In this document: positions 43,265 to 55,552 of the stretch, piece after piece
Position numbering within the stretch: the stretch's first letter is position 1
Layout of the letters: each line of letters opens with the position of its first letter
DNA from: Drechslerella dactyloides
Taxonomy: Eukaryota > Ascomycota > Orbiliomycetes > Orbiliales > Orbiliaceae
Length of the DNA stretch: 64,000 bases
Reading direction: 5' to 3'
NCBI GenBank assembly: GCA_020064725.1
Contig: JAGTWJ010000001.1
Location: forward strand, 806,001-870,000
Translations under genes and position numbers: made by a program
The notes under the pieces: generated by a model
Seen by the model: only the letters and a program-made list of their open reading frames with translations
Told to the model about the DNA's origin: nothing
Databases searched by the model: none

Positions 43265-46200
43265 CTTGATAGCCTGGCTTCAGCGTTGTTCCGAACCCTC
43301 GGAGCGGTGCGCGGTGTTTCCTGTTGATTCCAGCTTCCCCTCGCGGTCCTCTCGTCGTTAGGGGTCCCGGTGGATGAGTGGCGATGGGCGATGGCTTCGC
43401 TTCGCGAGATGGCCGTTCCTTCGTATCGCGGGTCTCGCGGTGATGAAATGTCAGGTCGGTATCTTGGCAGTGCGGGTTATCTTGGTGCTGCGGGTGAGCT
43501 TGAGGTTTGGACATCATGGCAGAGCCACCACGATCTTCCAGAAGGCAGTGGCGACGCGACGGCTCTAGGCCGCAAAAGGCAACACCAAACACGCACCGCC
43601 AAAAGAGCCAGGCAGCGAATCCTCCATCTCCACCACACCGACGCCCATCCCAAAACACCCCCGACATGTGCTTTGACCTGCAAACCATGTCTTCAATTTT
43701 AGACACAGGCAGGATCCAGGATCCGTGCCCGACTGGCTGGCGAGATTCTCCGTAGCCAAGATGACGTTCTTGGTCCTGTTTGTTACGCCCTCACAAGCCT
43801 AGCGACGCCCCGTGTGTGGAGAGCCGGAGCCCATTTTATTAATATTACTGGAAGTGGGAACCGACCGAAAAACGCCAAAAGTTTACCCGAAGGCCGTTTT
43901 TTGGAGAGAGTTAACTCCGCCTGGCTACCAAAGCCCTCAGAATCAGATAAAAGTATCACGGGACTTGCGGGGCGGTGGAGATATTCCTCTCAGTCGATGC
44001 ACCTAAAGCAATTGACTCGGACGCTCCCCAGGCCCCAGGCCAGAGCTGCAGTAACTCCAGCCTAGGGCATTGGCCCGAACCATGTCTGGTGGTGCATACA
44101 TGCATGTCTGCATGCATGCGGGCTGAAGGCTTTCCGCAGAGCCAACTCAGAGGAATCGAGTATCCACCGTTGTCGATGTCGGTGAGTAATCGCATCAATG
44201 CAATATCTCTCACCTGATACAATTTAGATTAATCCGCCTTCTCCAGCGCCTTATTCTGGCGGGTTCCGGAGCGAACGAATGTGGAGTATCGGTAGGCGTT
44301 AGGGATGTCAACCGTCGGCAAAAATAAGCACCAAGCGGGAGCCTCCATCCATGAAAACCTCAATCCATGAACTGCAACCCTCAAAAAGCTGTCTTTTTGT
44401 CTGCCTTAGCCATACAAAAAACGTGACCTTGCATTCTTCTATATCTCTTGCGACTAGCGCTGGAGCCGGTTAATATAAACTCAAGCGTGTAAACGGCATT
44501 CTATGCCGTCTTAGACGACGTCCGACATCGTGCGTGATTTCATCAGGGCTAGAAGCTTAGAAGATGTGGGTTCCCCAGTCTTGGTCAAGCGACAGGAGGC
44601 TCGGAACGTCAACCACCTCGTGCCGAAGAACCATGACTTCAAGCTCCCAACTTTTCGAACACCCTCGACTTTTCTGCATCGCAAATGCCGGTGTTGTCAA
44701 TTGGGAAATATTAATAGCAGGTCTTCAATCAATATCAACGTTCAATAAGCAGGCACCCAGGTGCGCGGCACGGGGGAAGAGAAGAATTGGGAGTACTCCG
44801 TTGCTGGTTGGTGGAACCTTAGCCGCCTTTCTTCGGGGCAGCAGCTGCAGGATCGCTGCTCGACTGTGGGGATATTTTCCAACGGTACTCCAAGTGTACC
44901 GCAAGATACTTCTATCGATATGGACCCAGTTGACTCCAGGTCCCGTAACGATGAGCGGTCCTCGTCGGAAACTCTTTCCAACCCACCGCACCGGGCTGGA
45001 GATTTAAGGCATTGAACCTTATTCGTGATAACCGGGGTACATCAAGGCCCGGGCGATGTACCTGAGGTACAGAAAACGGTGCGAGAGAGGTTGGGGGTTT
45101 TACGCCGTGTTTTCACGGATTTATCTTGATGCCGGCCTTATATCGTCTCCAGTACACGAAATATATTATGTTTCTCGTTACGCGACGGGTCTCCAAATTA
45201 AAGTTAACTCCTTTGTCCCAGACATTGGATTGCGAGCGCGACTTGGAAATCGCCGGGACAGACGAAGAGGAATCTAACTCGGAGATTCGATGGACGTGTA
45301 CATACATGCGTATGCATATTCACTAAACTCAATGTATGCAGGGCTGCAATATCGATTGCGACTTTGGTCGTGTAGCTCTGTATGTAGTATGTATGTGCAT
45401 GCATAAAAAACATAACACGCTCGCCAGAATATGCTGTCCCGAGTGGCCTGAGCTCGGACCGGGAAACTTACCAGGTTTATTCGATGGCCAATGCCGTGCA
45501 AGCTGTACAGCGGTGCGTGTGGCGAATTATTTCTTCTCATTTAAATTCCTGGATATCTGGATATACCGACGGATGTTTCCCGAGCGAGGCAATGCTAGTG
45601 CAGCATGCAGCACCGCCATCTGCAGACGGAGACAGATACCTGTAGATACATCCTGAGTGATATCCGGAGATGCATTTAATTTAAAACCTTGGGTGTATAA
45701 ACTGAATTGGCGGTGACAAGACAGCACAGGAAAATCCGCAAGTCAGCCAGCGCAGCTGCCAGCCCTAGCGAAATATTTAAATCATGCGATGCGAGTCGTT
45801 GCACAGTACGCATCTCGTTCCACTTGAATCGGTGGTGGGTTCCAAAATTGGATAAACTTGGTCTTGTTATCTAGCCGCTTCGCGGTCGGTCAGATCTATT
45901 CTCGACGGTCAGCTGGGGGCCATGTCGACGCTCAAGACCCAGATGCGGCCTGCAGCAAATGAAACTAGTGCTATCTAAGCAGCTACTCGGCCGGGAGAGC
46001 CAAACTGCCTTGGCTGTGCCTCTCGTCCGCACATGGATACGTATAAATGTACAGATAGATTGCCTGCATAACCAGCTAGCTACGTAGTTATATTGATATG
46101 CGGTAGTTGGAGCGGAAGAAGCAAATGGTGCAAGAAAAGAGGCATGTTTAACCCTAGCGAGGGAAAGGTAAGGTACACAAGCCGACGTTCGAACTTACGC

Positions 46201-47127
46201 TCGGCTCTGAAGTAAAGATTTATAACAGATTTGAAATCTATAGCAATGCAGTGAAACAACATTATGAAACAGAAACCGAAAAACCAAACGAGGGACGCAT
46301 GCCTTTGATGCCTTGATATACGTATCCTCCAAAAGCTGCCATAGAGACTTTGTTCGACCGGGGTAAACGCCATTGGGACATGCAGTGAAAGTGAAAGCCG
46401 AGGGGACTCCAGCAAAAGACTGAACCGAGAAAGTGAACAACATTGAAACAAAACCAGGGAGTAAACAGTGTGAAAGAAACCGGGTTAGTCCAGAAACAAG
46501 AGTGGTATAGAGCGGTACAAGAAATCATTTTGCGATGTCCAGGAAAATCAGATCCCGAAAAGTTAGTAAGGAAAACAAGAAACAAAAAATCCCAAAAGGC
46601 CGTTAACCGTTCCTGTGCTTGTGCCCCGCCGTAGCAGAGGCTGGATATCTAAAAACAACACAACGCAGCGGACCCAAGTTCCCTGTAGCCCATGGGTGCC
46701 CGTCATGCGCATACTTTATATGCCGTATTTTCTTTTCTTTTCAAGGGGCGAATAAAATAAACAAGGTATCGAACAGAGAGGGAAAAAAGAGTGGGCGGAA
46801 AGAGCGGTCGCAGAACAGGCTCCGAGCCTGTATGTTCATGCGGCAAAATAAACGAAGGAGAAAGCGAAGGACAGCCTTCCAGACTGCCATCCTTCAGACT
46901 AGGCGTGTCTGATGTCTGTGCATGGAACGCCTGCCGGGTATGGAAGTAGAGGCGCCATGGGGGATTGCAACATCCCTCGCGAAGGGAGTAGCTTGATTGG
47001 ATATCGAGGCGGGGACGCCGAAAGGCCCGAGAATTGGGATAGTCGTGCCGTGCCTCAGTAATCGCGAGATGTCTTAGACATCTCACCTCACATCCGAAAG
47101 GAGTTGAACTCGAGGTTTGAGGTTATA
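43265..47127. other. Intergenic, no gene recognised
   Basis: About 3.9 kb with overlapping short frames on all strands and no recognisable domain or consistent intron set. The last kilobase (46,100-47,100) is A-rich on plus, i.e. T-rich in the sense of the transcription-factor gene, and is probably its 3' untranslated region. A frame at 44564-45007 (plus) was considered and not accepted. Confidence 0.45.
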
Positions 47128-49123
47128 TTACAACCACAGGTACTCTGGTGAGCTGGCGCAACTGGAGGATCCGAGGATTACTGGCTGTACATCGTGCTGG
47201 TAGAACTCGTATTCACCCTGTAATGTGATTGGAAAATCGTTAGCAAATTCGGAACACGCATCGGAGTGGAACAGAGTGCACGCCAGCATTCGATTCACAA
47301 CAGAGGAAAATTGGCTCACGAACGACAGATCCATTTCGCCCGAACTCTTGGGTTGTATTACCTGACGAGCGGTGTAAGGGTACTGAAATTGCACCGTTTG
47401 GTATGAGGCCTGTAGCGGCGTCTGGAGCGGCGTGTGGGCGGGCGAGGGGCTTGTATTGTAGTTGGCGTATTGCTTGAATTGGTCGAAATTTCGCGATTCG
47501 TCGTATGGCGACCACTGCGCGGCTGTCTCGTTCATGACGATCTCGAAATCGATTTGCGCGTCGTAAAGCCTGCTAGCCTCGGGATCGTACCCTTCGCTCT
47601 GTTTGGTGATCCAGCCGTGTCGGTTACGATATCTCAGAACCTGGTCCATTGGGAATTGCAGGAAATCCAGCTGCCGGTTGTAGTCGACGTTGTACTCTGC
47701 GAGGAGCATGGATGGGTGCAAAAGAGCGGCGTGATTTTGCTGATACCTCACATGCCTGTGAATTTGCTCAATCGGACCAAGGCACAGAGCCCCAAAGTAG
47801 GCGGAATCGACCGCCGGGAAAAGCGGCTCGATCGCTAATAGCAGCCCGTAAAAGTTTGCTAGGAAGATCATGACCATCGAATCGGATTTGGCCCTCCGGA
47901 GGAACGATAGCGGAAGGAAGAAGAGCCATGATGCTAAGGGGTGAATGATTTGATATTCCTGGTCCGGGTTGGACAAGGGTAGCTGTGTCTCCAGATTGTT
48001 GAGGAAAGAGAATAGGGTATTCAGAGCTTGCTGTTCCACAGGCTTGTTAACAGCTTCTATTTCGAGATATTCAAGCGACGCCCGCGCATGCGCAATTATT
48101 TGCCGCTGCTCGTGAAGGCTCGGTCTGGTGCGGAGCGCCTCTCCAGAGTTCGCGTCTTCCAGGCTCGCAATGAACTCGCTGAATTCGCTCTCGTGCTTCC
48201 AGGTCTGCATGGACTGGATGATGATCGTTGTGCCCTCCATGAGGAGTTTCCAGGAGTTCCTATCCCGCGCGTTAGCCAGTTTCCCAATCAGTTGTATTCT
48301 AGTCGGGTAAATATTACCAATCCGAAGTCTGCCATGATAGCAGGACTGAGGCGGCTAGGCAAGCGTCGGCATTTGCTCTCGAGAATCTGTTTAGTTCGTC
48401 TTGGAGACCTTTCATCGCGACTCCTCCGTGCTGGAAAGAAACCTGCCGACTGTCTGCTGAGCCGGTAACCGAAGCCAGGTGGGCTGCGGAGAGAGAGAGT
48501 ATGGCTTCCATAACAAACTCGTGGTGCACTGCTAGCCGCAAAAACTTGAGGCTATACCCGCTTGTTAGCGATCGGGAACGATACCGAGATAGAAAAGCGT
48601 ATATTGCACGAAGGGCTGAATCATACAGTGGAATCTCCCGGCCCCAAATCTTGTACAAAGAAGGGTCTGCCATTTGCATATGCGAGGCAATTCTCGAGAT
48701 GTCGTGAAGAAGTCGCATGTCCTGCGGCGACCTTGAGCGCATAGGTTGAGCGTCATAGGCCGAAATTTGAGTCGTGTTTCGAAGCATTGGAACTTGAGAC
48801 CGTCTCCAAAGATCTTGATTCAGGTACTCCGGAGAAATTGGCGTCAATGTCGACATTGAGGCGCTCTCGTCTGTGGGTGGAGGCGCATCCATGTAGTCGC
48901 AGCGTACATTGTGCTTAGTGCAGTTCCGGCTACAAGGTCAAAAGATGTTAGTATTGTTTTTGATCTGAGGATGACCTCTTCCGTGCGAGGTCACAATGTA
49001 GGAATGAGCAAGCTGGTACCATTGCGGAAACGTTTCGTCACATCGAATGTGTCTTCGCTTACAGGTTTTGCAACCTTTGCGAGACTTCGTGTGGCTCTTT
49101 CGTGACGGATTTTGGCCGCCCAT
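47128..49123 (-). CDS. Zn2Cys6 transcription factor
   Basis: Three exons: complement(47128..48259, 48318..48929, 49020..49123), 615 aa. The N-terminal zinc cluster is complete: C18-x2-C21-x6-C28-x6-C35-x2-C38-x6-C45 (CKTCKRRHIRCDE then FPQCRNCTKHNVRC), with intron 1 splitting Cys35, a common intron position in this class. A basic leader (RKSHTKSRKG) precedes it. The middle region (about 110-400) has helical blocks seen in Upc2-like and other short fungal regulators: LLHDISRIASHM, LRLAVHHEFVMEAILSLSAA HLAS and SWKLLMEGTTIIIQSMQTWK. That suggests a ligand-responsive regulatory domain of the sterol-uptake-regulator type, by resemblance only. The Cys6 cluster binds CGG-containing DNA sites in relatives. 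The target genes are unknown, and the neighbours give no hint of a cluster. Confidence 0.9.
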
Positions 49124-52100
49124 GTTGACAGTTAACAGCTAATTAACAATACCGAGGCCGGATCCCGAGAAATGGAACAAGAACGTGAAATGAGAATGGA
49201 GTTTCTAAAGCTGAGGCAGGAGATCGTCGATATATAAACTGATAGATTGAGTGGTGTGGACGGGATGAAACCGTCAACTAGTCGAATTAAGAATGGTTAA
49301 GCTGCGTCTGCAAGAACGAAGAAGAATTGTAAATTGGCGAGGGTTATTGCAAGTATTTAAGAGAGAAAGCCGGGTGTTAAGCAGACTGAGACCTGTGGGT
49401 CCAAGCTTGGAGTTGCGATGTGCGAAAGTCGAGCAGTTATATAAAATTCCAGCGGACGTTCACGCCTACCGAACGGAGTGGCGAAGCTGTGTGTGCTCTC
49501 CTTTGCCTTGACAGCAGTAGCTTCTTATTTGGTAGTCAAATTCAAGCTATCCCGTCAGGTCTATTCCGGAATACATATAATAGTGCCTGAGGAGGAGGGA
49601 CCAAGGGGTGAGAGACAGATGGCCACCTCTGTCGGGGTGGATGCATGTGGGGGACCGGCCGTGGCATCATACTATCAGGTCAAGAGAAGTATAGTGCTCC
49701 AGCAGTTCGCCGGTTTCTGGTGCTTCTCTCTGGATACCGATGTTTGATCTGGGGTGTGTGAACTTGCTTTTTACCAAGTAGTGGTTTTTCAAGAGTAGTT
49801 TCTTTTTGCTGGCGTGGAGAACAGACATTCGACTCGGAAGGCCTAAGATCTCCACTCCACAAGACGGACGGTAACTGTGTGTTCCACCTCCAGCATGTGG
49901 CACCCAAGGTCCTTTCCAATATGGACAGAGGCTCGTCCTGCATACAACCAGCGCCAGCGAAAGAAAAACAAAAATAAGGTGCTAGCAAGGTGCTAGGTAT
50001 TATCGTTGATCGTTGAATCCCAGCACGCAAAATTGAAGAACCGTTTTTTGGAGAATCATCAATCCTGCATCGCAGGAAATGTTAACCCGGACACCTGCAT
50101 GGTTTGTTCAGGACAGGGGCCTGCACCAAATAATCGGGCGGTGCACCACCTGTCCCGCTCGAAAGCATGTTTTTCTTGAGAAGTCGGCTGTTGATAGGCT
50201 TGGGAGCCTAAAGCACTAATATTTCAGGGCCATGGGGGCTTTTTGCGGCAAAGTCGTCCCTAGGCATGTTGCTCGCTTGTTCTTGTCTGCGTACCAGAAG
50301 CCCGCCCTCTCTTTTTTTAGGCTTGTGAACGGCAGCAGCACCACACCGGGCGTGTCTGGGTCTTTCTGCATTGCGTCCTGACAAAAAGGATGGCGGATCT
50401 CTGACCTGCCTCAGGCACGGTTAGCCCAGTTTCACGACTCGGGACACGCTGCTATCTTTGCGCGAAGTTTTGTCATAGCTGCTATCTCGGTTTCCCATCC
50501 GTTTATCATAAATATAGCTCCATGAGGAATATTCCCAGAGAAGGAGGCCGAGGTCAGACCCGTAGAAGGGGATGACAACTCTGAGGCGCAATTCCGGGAA
50601 GCTGACCTGATCATTCTGGAGCCCCCCTGGGGCCTGATTTGTTAGTGAGGACCGGGGGTCGATAGCAGGGATCTCGAGAATCGACTCATCGTTCCAAGGG
50701 TTCACCAGTATTTTTGCAAAATGCAACGCTGGGAAGCTCGGATAACCAAGACTCACCAGGAAGGTGTATCTCGCGCATTGAGGTAAGCGCACTTGTGAGA
50801 CGGCGCGTCAAAATTGAGCCTCTTGACCAGAAGCGGTCGCAACATTGACACATGTATACTCCAAAGTTCAAAGTAAAATTGTCGGTGATTGTGTTTACTT
50901 CTTCCTGTGCGCGGATTGGAAGTAAATCTCGCACATAGCTGCTACGAGTATGTCGCATCACGATTAATTTTCAGATTTTGGAAGAAGTTCCCGCCGCGAA
51001 ATGCACGAATGGGTTCTGCTCCGCTCCCAATCGACCCGACATCCCTGCAATCCCGGGAGCAGAGGGCAGGACCTGGGCGGTGAGGGTCGGAACGCGAGCC
51101 ATCCCGGGAAGGCCAGAGCCTTGGGGCCCTGGGACGTCGGACAGGCTTGGCTTACTTTCTCTCGCTGCCGAGGCTGAGGCTCTCGTTGAACCCAGCAAAC
51201 CCAGAAATAGACCCGTTGGAAAAGTTAGAGGATCGTCGGATTCAAGGAAGCAAATGACAAGTTCCCGAAGAGCTCGAATTGGCAAGTCGACAACTCTCGG
51301 TTTGCGCAAACTTGGAGTCTTCCAAATTCGCGCCTAAACTCGAGTTCCCTGCCACAGATATGTTGGGCCCCGCCCATGGCGCCCAGGCCGGGACCTTGAC
51401 GCTCAGTTTAGCGGAGGCTTCGCAATTGCACTGTTCCAGATGTCTAGGTATATGTCGACATCGCCATAACTGGAATCTCCAGTGCGCCCCTAGTCCGAGC
51501 TTGCGACTGCGCGCTCGCAAGACCCGCTGCTTGGTGTTTGCTGCCTCCTTGGTCTTGTGATATGCTGCAGCGACCCGCACGGATGGTCTACCAAGCGCCA
51601 GAGCCAAGTCGATAGCCTCTGGGGAAGCCAATTAGGTCAGTAGAGGCACCTGTGCAACATGGCAAGATAGATAATACTGACAGGGCTAGACGAATCGACA
51701 GCCGGCCAAGAAAGCAGCTGGCAAACACCTGCCCAACTGCCCAGCAGGTCGACGTCGGCTCTAAAATTAACCTTCGAGAACTCGAATACGAGTCCTTCCA
51801 GAACAAAAGAGTCAGGACGTGTCGCCAGGGTAGAGACCTGACATGACATACGTGATGCCTCGATAGGCTTGGAGAGAGGAGGGATGTTTATCGTCATCTG
51901 TAGGTACGTGGCCGATGACGGCGCGATGTGTACGTAACATCCACATTCGGTGTCATTGGTCTCTCCACACCCAAAGCTCCCCGGGTGCACAGCAACACAA
52001 CGGACAACCATTCCCATAACCACATGCAACGTCCACCCAGTCTAATCTCGTACCCAGCCTGACCCAGTCCAGTTTGCTGGGGCCGGGGTACCGCCGATGT

Positions 52101-55100
52101 ATCGATACCGGCTGGTCACCTGGCGAAAATGGTCTCGAAAACCGTCTGCTTCTGCTCGGCTTGGCTTTCCAAGACCTGGCCCCTTGGATCCCGATGTTCC
52201 AGGAATATTAAGCCTCATGATGCTGCTGCTGACGACCTTGATGGCCGAGATATACTAACATCGAAAATGGCAGTCGCGTTGTACGTAATTTCTTGTTCAT
52301 CGGAAGACGACTGGCGACAGTTTCAATGGACGCAAGCGCATCGAGGCCAAGGCCGATTTGATCGCGTGTGCACAGCGTGGAATACCCTACAATCTTTCTA
52401 TGGTATAAACATGTAGCCATGTCCGGAATACCCTAATGTAGAAAGGCCAGCATTTGGCCATGGTCACGACCGCGTACTCGATTAGACATTATCGTATTCA
52501 ATGTCTTTCCCCGGAAACATTGAGGCACAGATGACATCGGGATCGTGAACATCACCTCCCCCGTACACATAATCGATCGCGGACTCCGTGGTATAGCAAA
52601 CAAGGTATTGGCGGATACACGAACGTTAGTTATGGGTTTGTGAGGCGTGCGCCTCTGACATAGTGGATATGGGGCATCTGTCATTGGACTTTTGGATGTG
52701 GATACAATCAAGCTTATCGTACGAGCATTCTTACGGTTTGCCGCTCCATGACAAACTGGAGCCGCTTCAAACGCGTTAACGTCTGTCAAGCCGTTCTCTT
52801 CATAATGCCTCTACTAAGACGGCATATTGCAATCGAGCTTTGGGCCGCAGGAAATTACCATCAGCGCACGTGAAAGCCGCCGAGTGGACCCAAACTTGGC
52901 AATTGCAATCCGTATGATGTGCACTCGCAAAACTCGAATAGGCACCCTGGTCGATCGCTGTATTGCGCGGGCTGAATCTGGATACTCGGAAATCGTGTTT
53001 TGAGACCTCGTTCAGTGTTGGTAGTCTCAAAGAGCTAACTGTCGGTGGAGTCTTAGTTGAGAGAATCGCGTTGGATACTGCCATTCGCAAACGGAGCTGC
53101 GGAGTCCCGAAATATATTTATACACCTGCAGCTGCGCGCGTCCGTCGAGTTAGCCTTGTTGCCTTCTATATTCAAAGAAACCAGTTAAGCTATAAGGCCC
53201 AAGCGTGGAAGCCCCACTCAAGGAAAGATCCAGAATAACGAAGCACCTGATGTTATTCAAGATCTGTATCTCAAATTTCAGAAATTAAGACGGATCCGGC
53301 TGCGAGAAAGTTACTATAACCGTGGTTTTGTATGTAGCAGTGAATCGAGTCCGGTGCCATACGCAGCTCCATCACCCGCTGGACAATTAATACCGGGGAT
53401 TGTAAACGCCAATCATATAGAGATGTGTCTACAGGACTTAAGTATCTAGTCTCAAAGATACGCCGGGATATCAGGCAACTCCTGTCGCACTCCACGTTCA
53501 ACGCTATGTTGTCACTTTGCTCTGTGTGCACCAAGACAGGATATCTGGTTCAACGTTATCCAACCGAACCTAATTATCCGAAAATGTGGGCGGAGAAACG
53601 TTCGAAACTGTCTTCGGGTTAGATCGCATGTTTGATGCCAAGCTATCTCCAACTTTAAGCATCAGAACCTATCAAGGCTCCGCATTCTCACATTCTGCGC
53701 GATTTGGAAATCAAGGACAGCAGAAAATTATCAGGATGTTCATATACAGTTCCTGGCCTTCTCCTGCATTTAATTTACAGTTTGACTTTGCTGATTATGC
53801 ACGTGCGCTCCTAACTTTTGCGCAGTCTCCCCGAACGCGGCTTCAACCATATATATCCTCGGGCATTGAGCGAAAATAATACATCCTGGTTTGGGTGCAA
53901 GTGGGGCACGCAATCCAAATTCAAGTAGCTGGTTTTCAGCTTCCAGCATTAATCGCCAGTTCTCCCGGCAGTGCGCGGCCACGACCTTAAAACTCTCTCA
54001 CCGGGCTGTAATACTCCTTTGACGCCCGGCTGTACTATTACAGAGCCGGTATGAGTTGAGAGTTCAAGCGAATCGGGATGTCACCCTCTCCCGTGCGTCT
54101 GAATCTGGTGGCCGCCGCTGCCCTCCCATCTGCTTCCTTGGCTGGGAGGAAAGTTGAAAGGCTGATGGCGCTCCAAGACGACGCGTAATTTAATTGGACC
54201 ACAACTCGTATTCGTCTCTTTTCTGGCTCACTTCATGATGTCGCGCAGATATCAAGCACTTCAGAAATCATATAAAATGAGGGGATAGAAATACTATCGT
54301 CGCGAATATCGCTCGGTTTAGCCTTCTCTCCGGTATTTTCCCGTTGCCAAAAAGGTAGAGGACAGCAATATGGGACCAGTTACACATTGCGATCTTGAGT
54401 TCAAAAGAGCTCGAGAGCTGCCAAGCAATACCCGGGCGTGAAGTGAGGAGCAAGATTGAGCTGGGTAAATGTGATAACAACGAACGCTATCGCAACAACC
54501 ATCATGCATGGAGCTGCAAGAACTTTACTCAAGCCATGGCGCGACTTTCATCGGCGCATATGTAGTCCTGGATCTTGTCTGTCTCGTTTCCGTCATTTCG
54601 ATGCAATAGGATAAAGCATCCCACGATCCTCCGATGTCACGCTGGAATTGGCACCGGCGTCTGAATCTTTCGCCCGAAAGCTTTGATTTCATTGGTGTGT
54701 GTGAGCCTTGCTGTGTCTCAAGGACGCTATCTCGTGCAGCTCCGGGAGTTCCGTGCAGTCTTCGAGAAACATTATACACTTGTGATGAAGCTAAGTATGA
54801 TTGCTGCCTCCTGGTCATCAGGCAGAAATTTCTGTATAGTCATCAATCCTTTTCTGTTGAGATGTAAAATTTGTGCATCTGGATCACGCCAAGCTTCCCT
54901 CACATGCAGAGCGGACAGGCTAATTGCGGACAACTGAAATTCACACCTCTCTGTCGGTACAGACATTTCTAGAAACCTTCGGTGCTGCTGCAGAACCTAC
55001 TGCATCCTGTAGAGTCAAAAGGGGAAAAAAGAGGCCGGGAAACGACAATTCGGGCAATACTCCCTCTCGCGTATTGTACCGAGATGTACCGGTACAAGGA

Positions 55101-55532
55101 CCGCCTACAGGAAGCCTACCGACCTCTTTCGCCTTGCGAAATTAAAGGTCGTCCTCGCACCGACCAGTGCTTCCACGTTCCTTAACAATCCACCAGACGA
55201 AGGCTAATAAATGGGCTCCACACTCATTTCGCCAGGATGCGCCTTTTATCTTAGCAGCAGGGGTGGCATGAGTGTTGTGAGAAATACCAACATTACCCAT
55301 CTCGAGAAAGCATGCGCTCCTGTGCAATCGCTCAATCGCACTCGTTCACGAGAGGCTGGCGTTGCCAGCGGCAGAATGGATTGCGAATTCCATCACTCAC
55401 GTCATGAGAGTTGAGACATCAGGTGGGGCTTATTGACACGGTTGAATTGTGGTGTAAATCCGCGGTCCAGGGTGCTCCGGTGAAATGGAATCGGCCACCC
55501 GTTTTGACACTTAACACTCGCATCGTTTCAGC
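49124..55532. other. Gene-poor region, left part
   Basis: Contains the upstream region of the transcription-factor gene and then only short frames. About 50,970-52,000 is GC-richer than its surroundings and open on both strands, with splice-like words (for example minus-strand GTCAGT near 51,680), but no domain is recognisable. A minus-strand frame at 52800-53084 has a TATA-like word too close to its ATG to be convincing. Decayed mobile elements are possible but no reverse transcriptase or transposase motif is visible. Confidence 0.4.
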
Positions 55533-55552
55533 TCTCGCGAGATCTCGCGAGA
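55533..55552. repeat. Two abutting TCTCGCGAGA palindromes
   Basis: TCTCGCGAGA is self-complementary and occurs twice without a gap (55533-55542 and 55543-55552), followed by a partial third (TTTCGC). No gene lies nearby. Confidence 0.85.

Noticed and set aside
44564..45007. Plus-strand 147-codon frame
   Set aside because: The opposite strand is equally open, there is no motif, and the composition is not distinguishable from noncoding DNA.
46080..46585. Hydrophobic minus-strand frames
   Set aside because: They come from T-rich sequence that fits the 3' region of the transcription-factor gene. The hydrophobicity reflects base composition.
52800..53084. 94-codon minus-strand frame with TATAAATA upstream
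   Set aside because: The TATA word is only about 31 bp before the ATG, leaving almost no leader, and the product has no recognisable feature.
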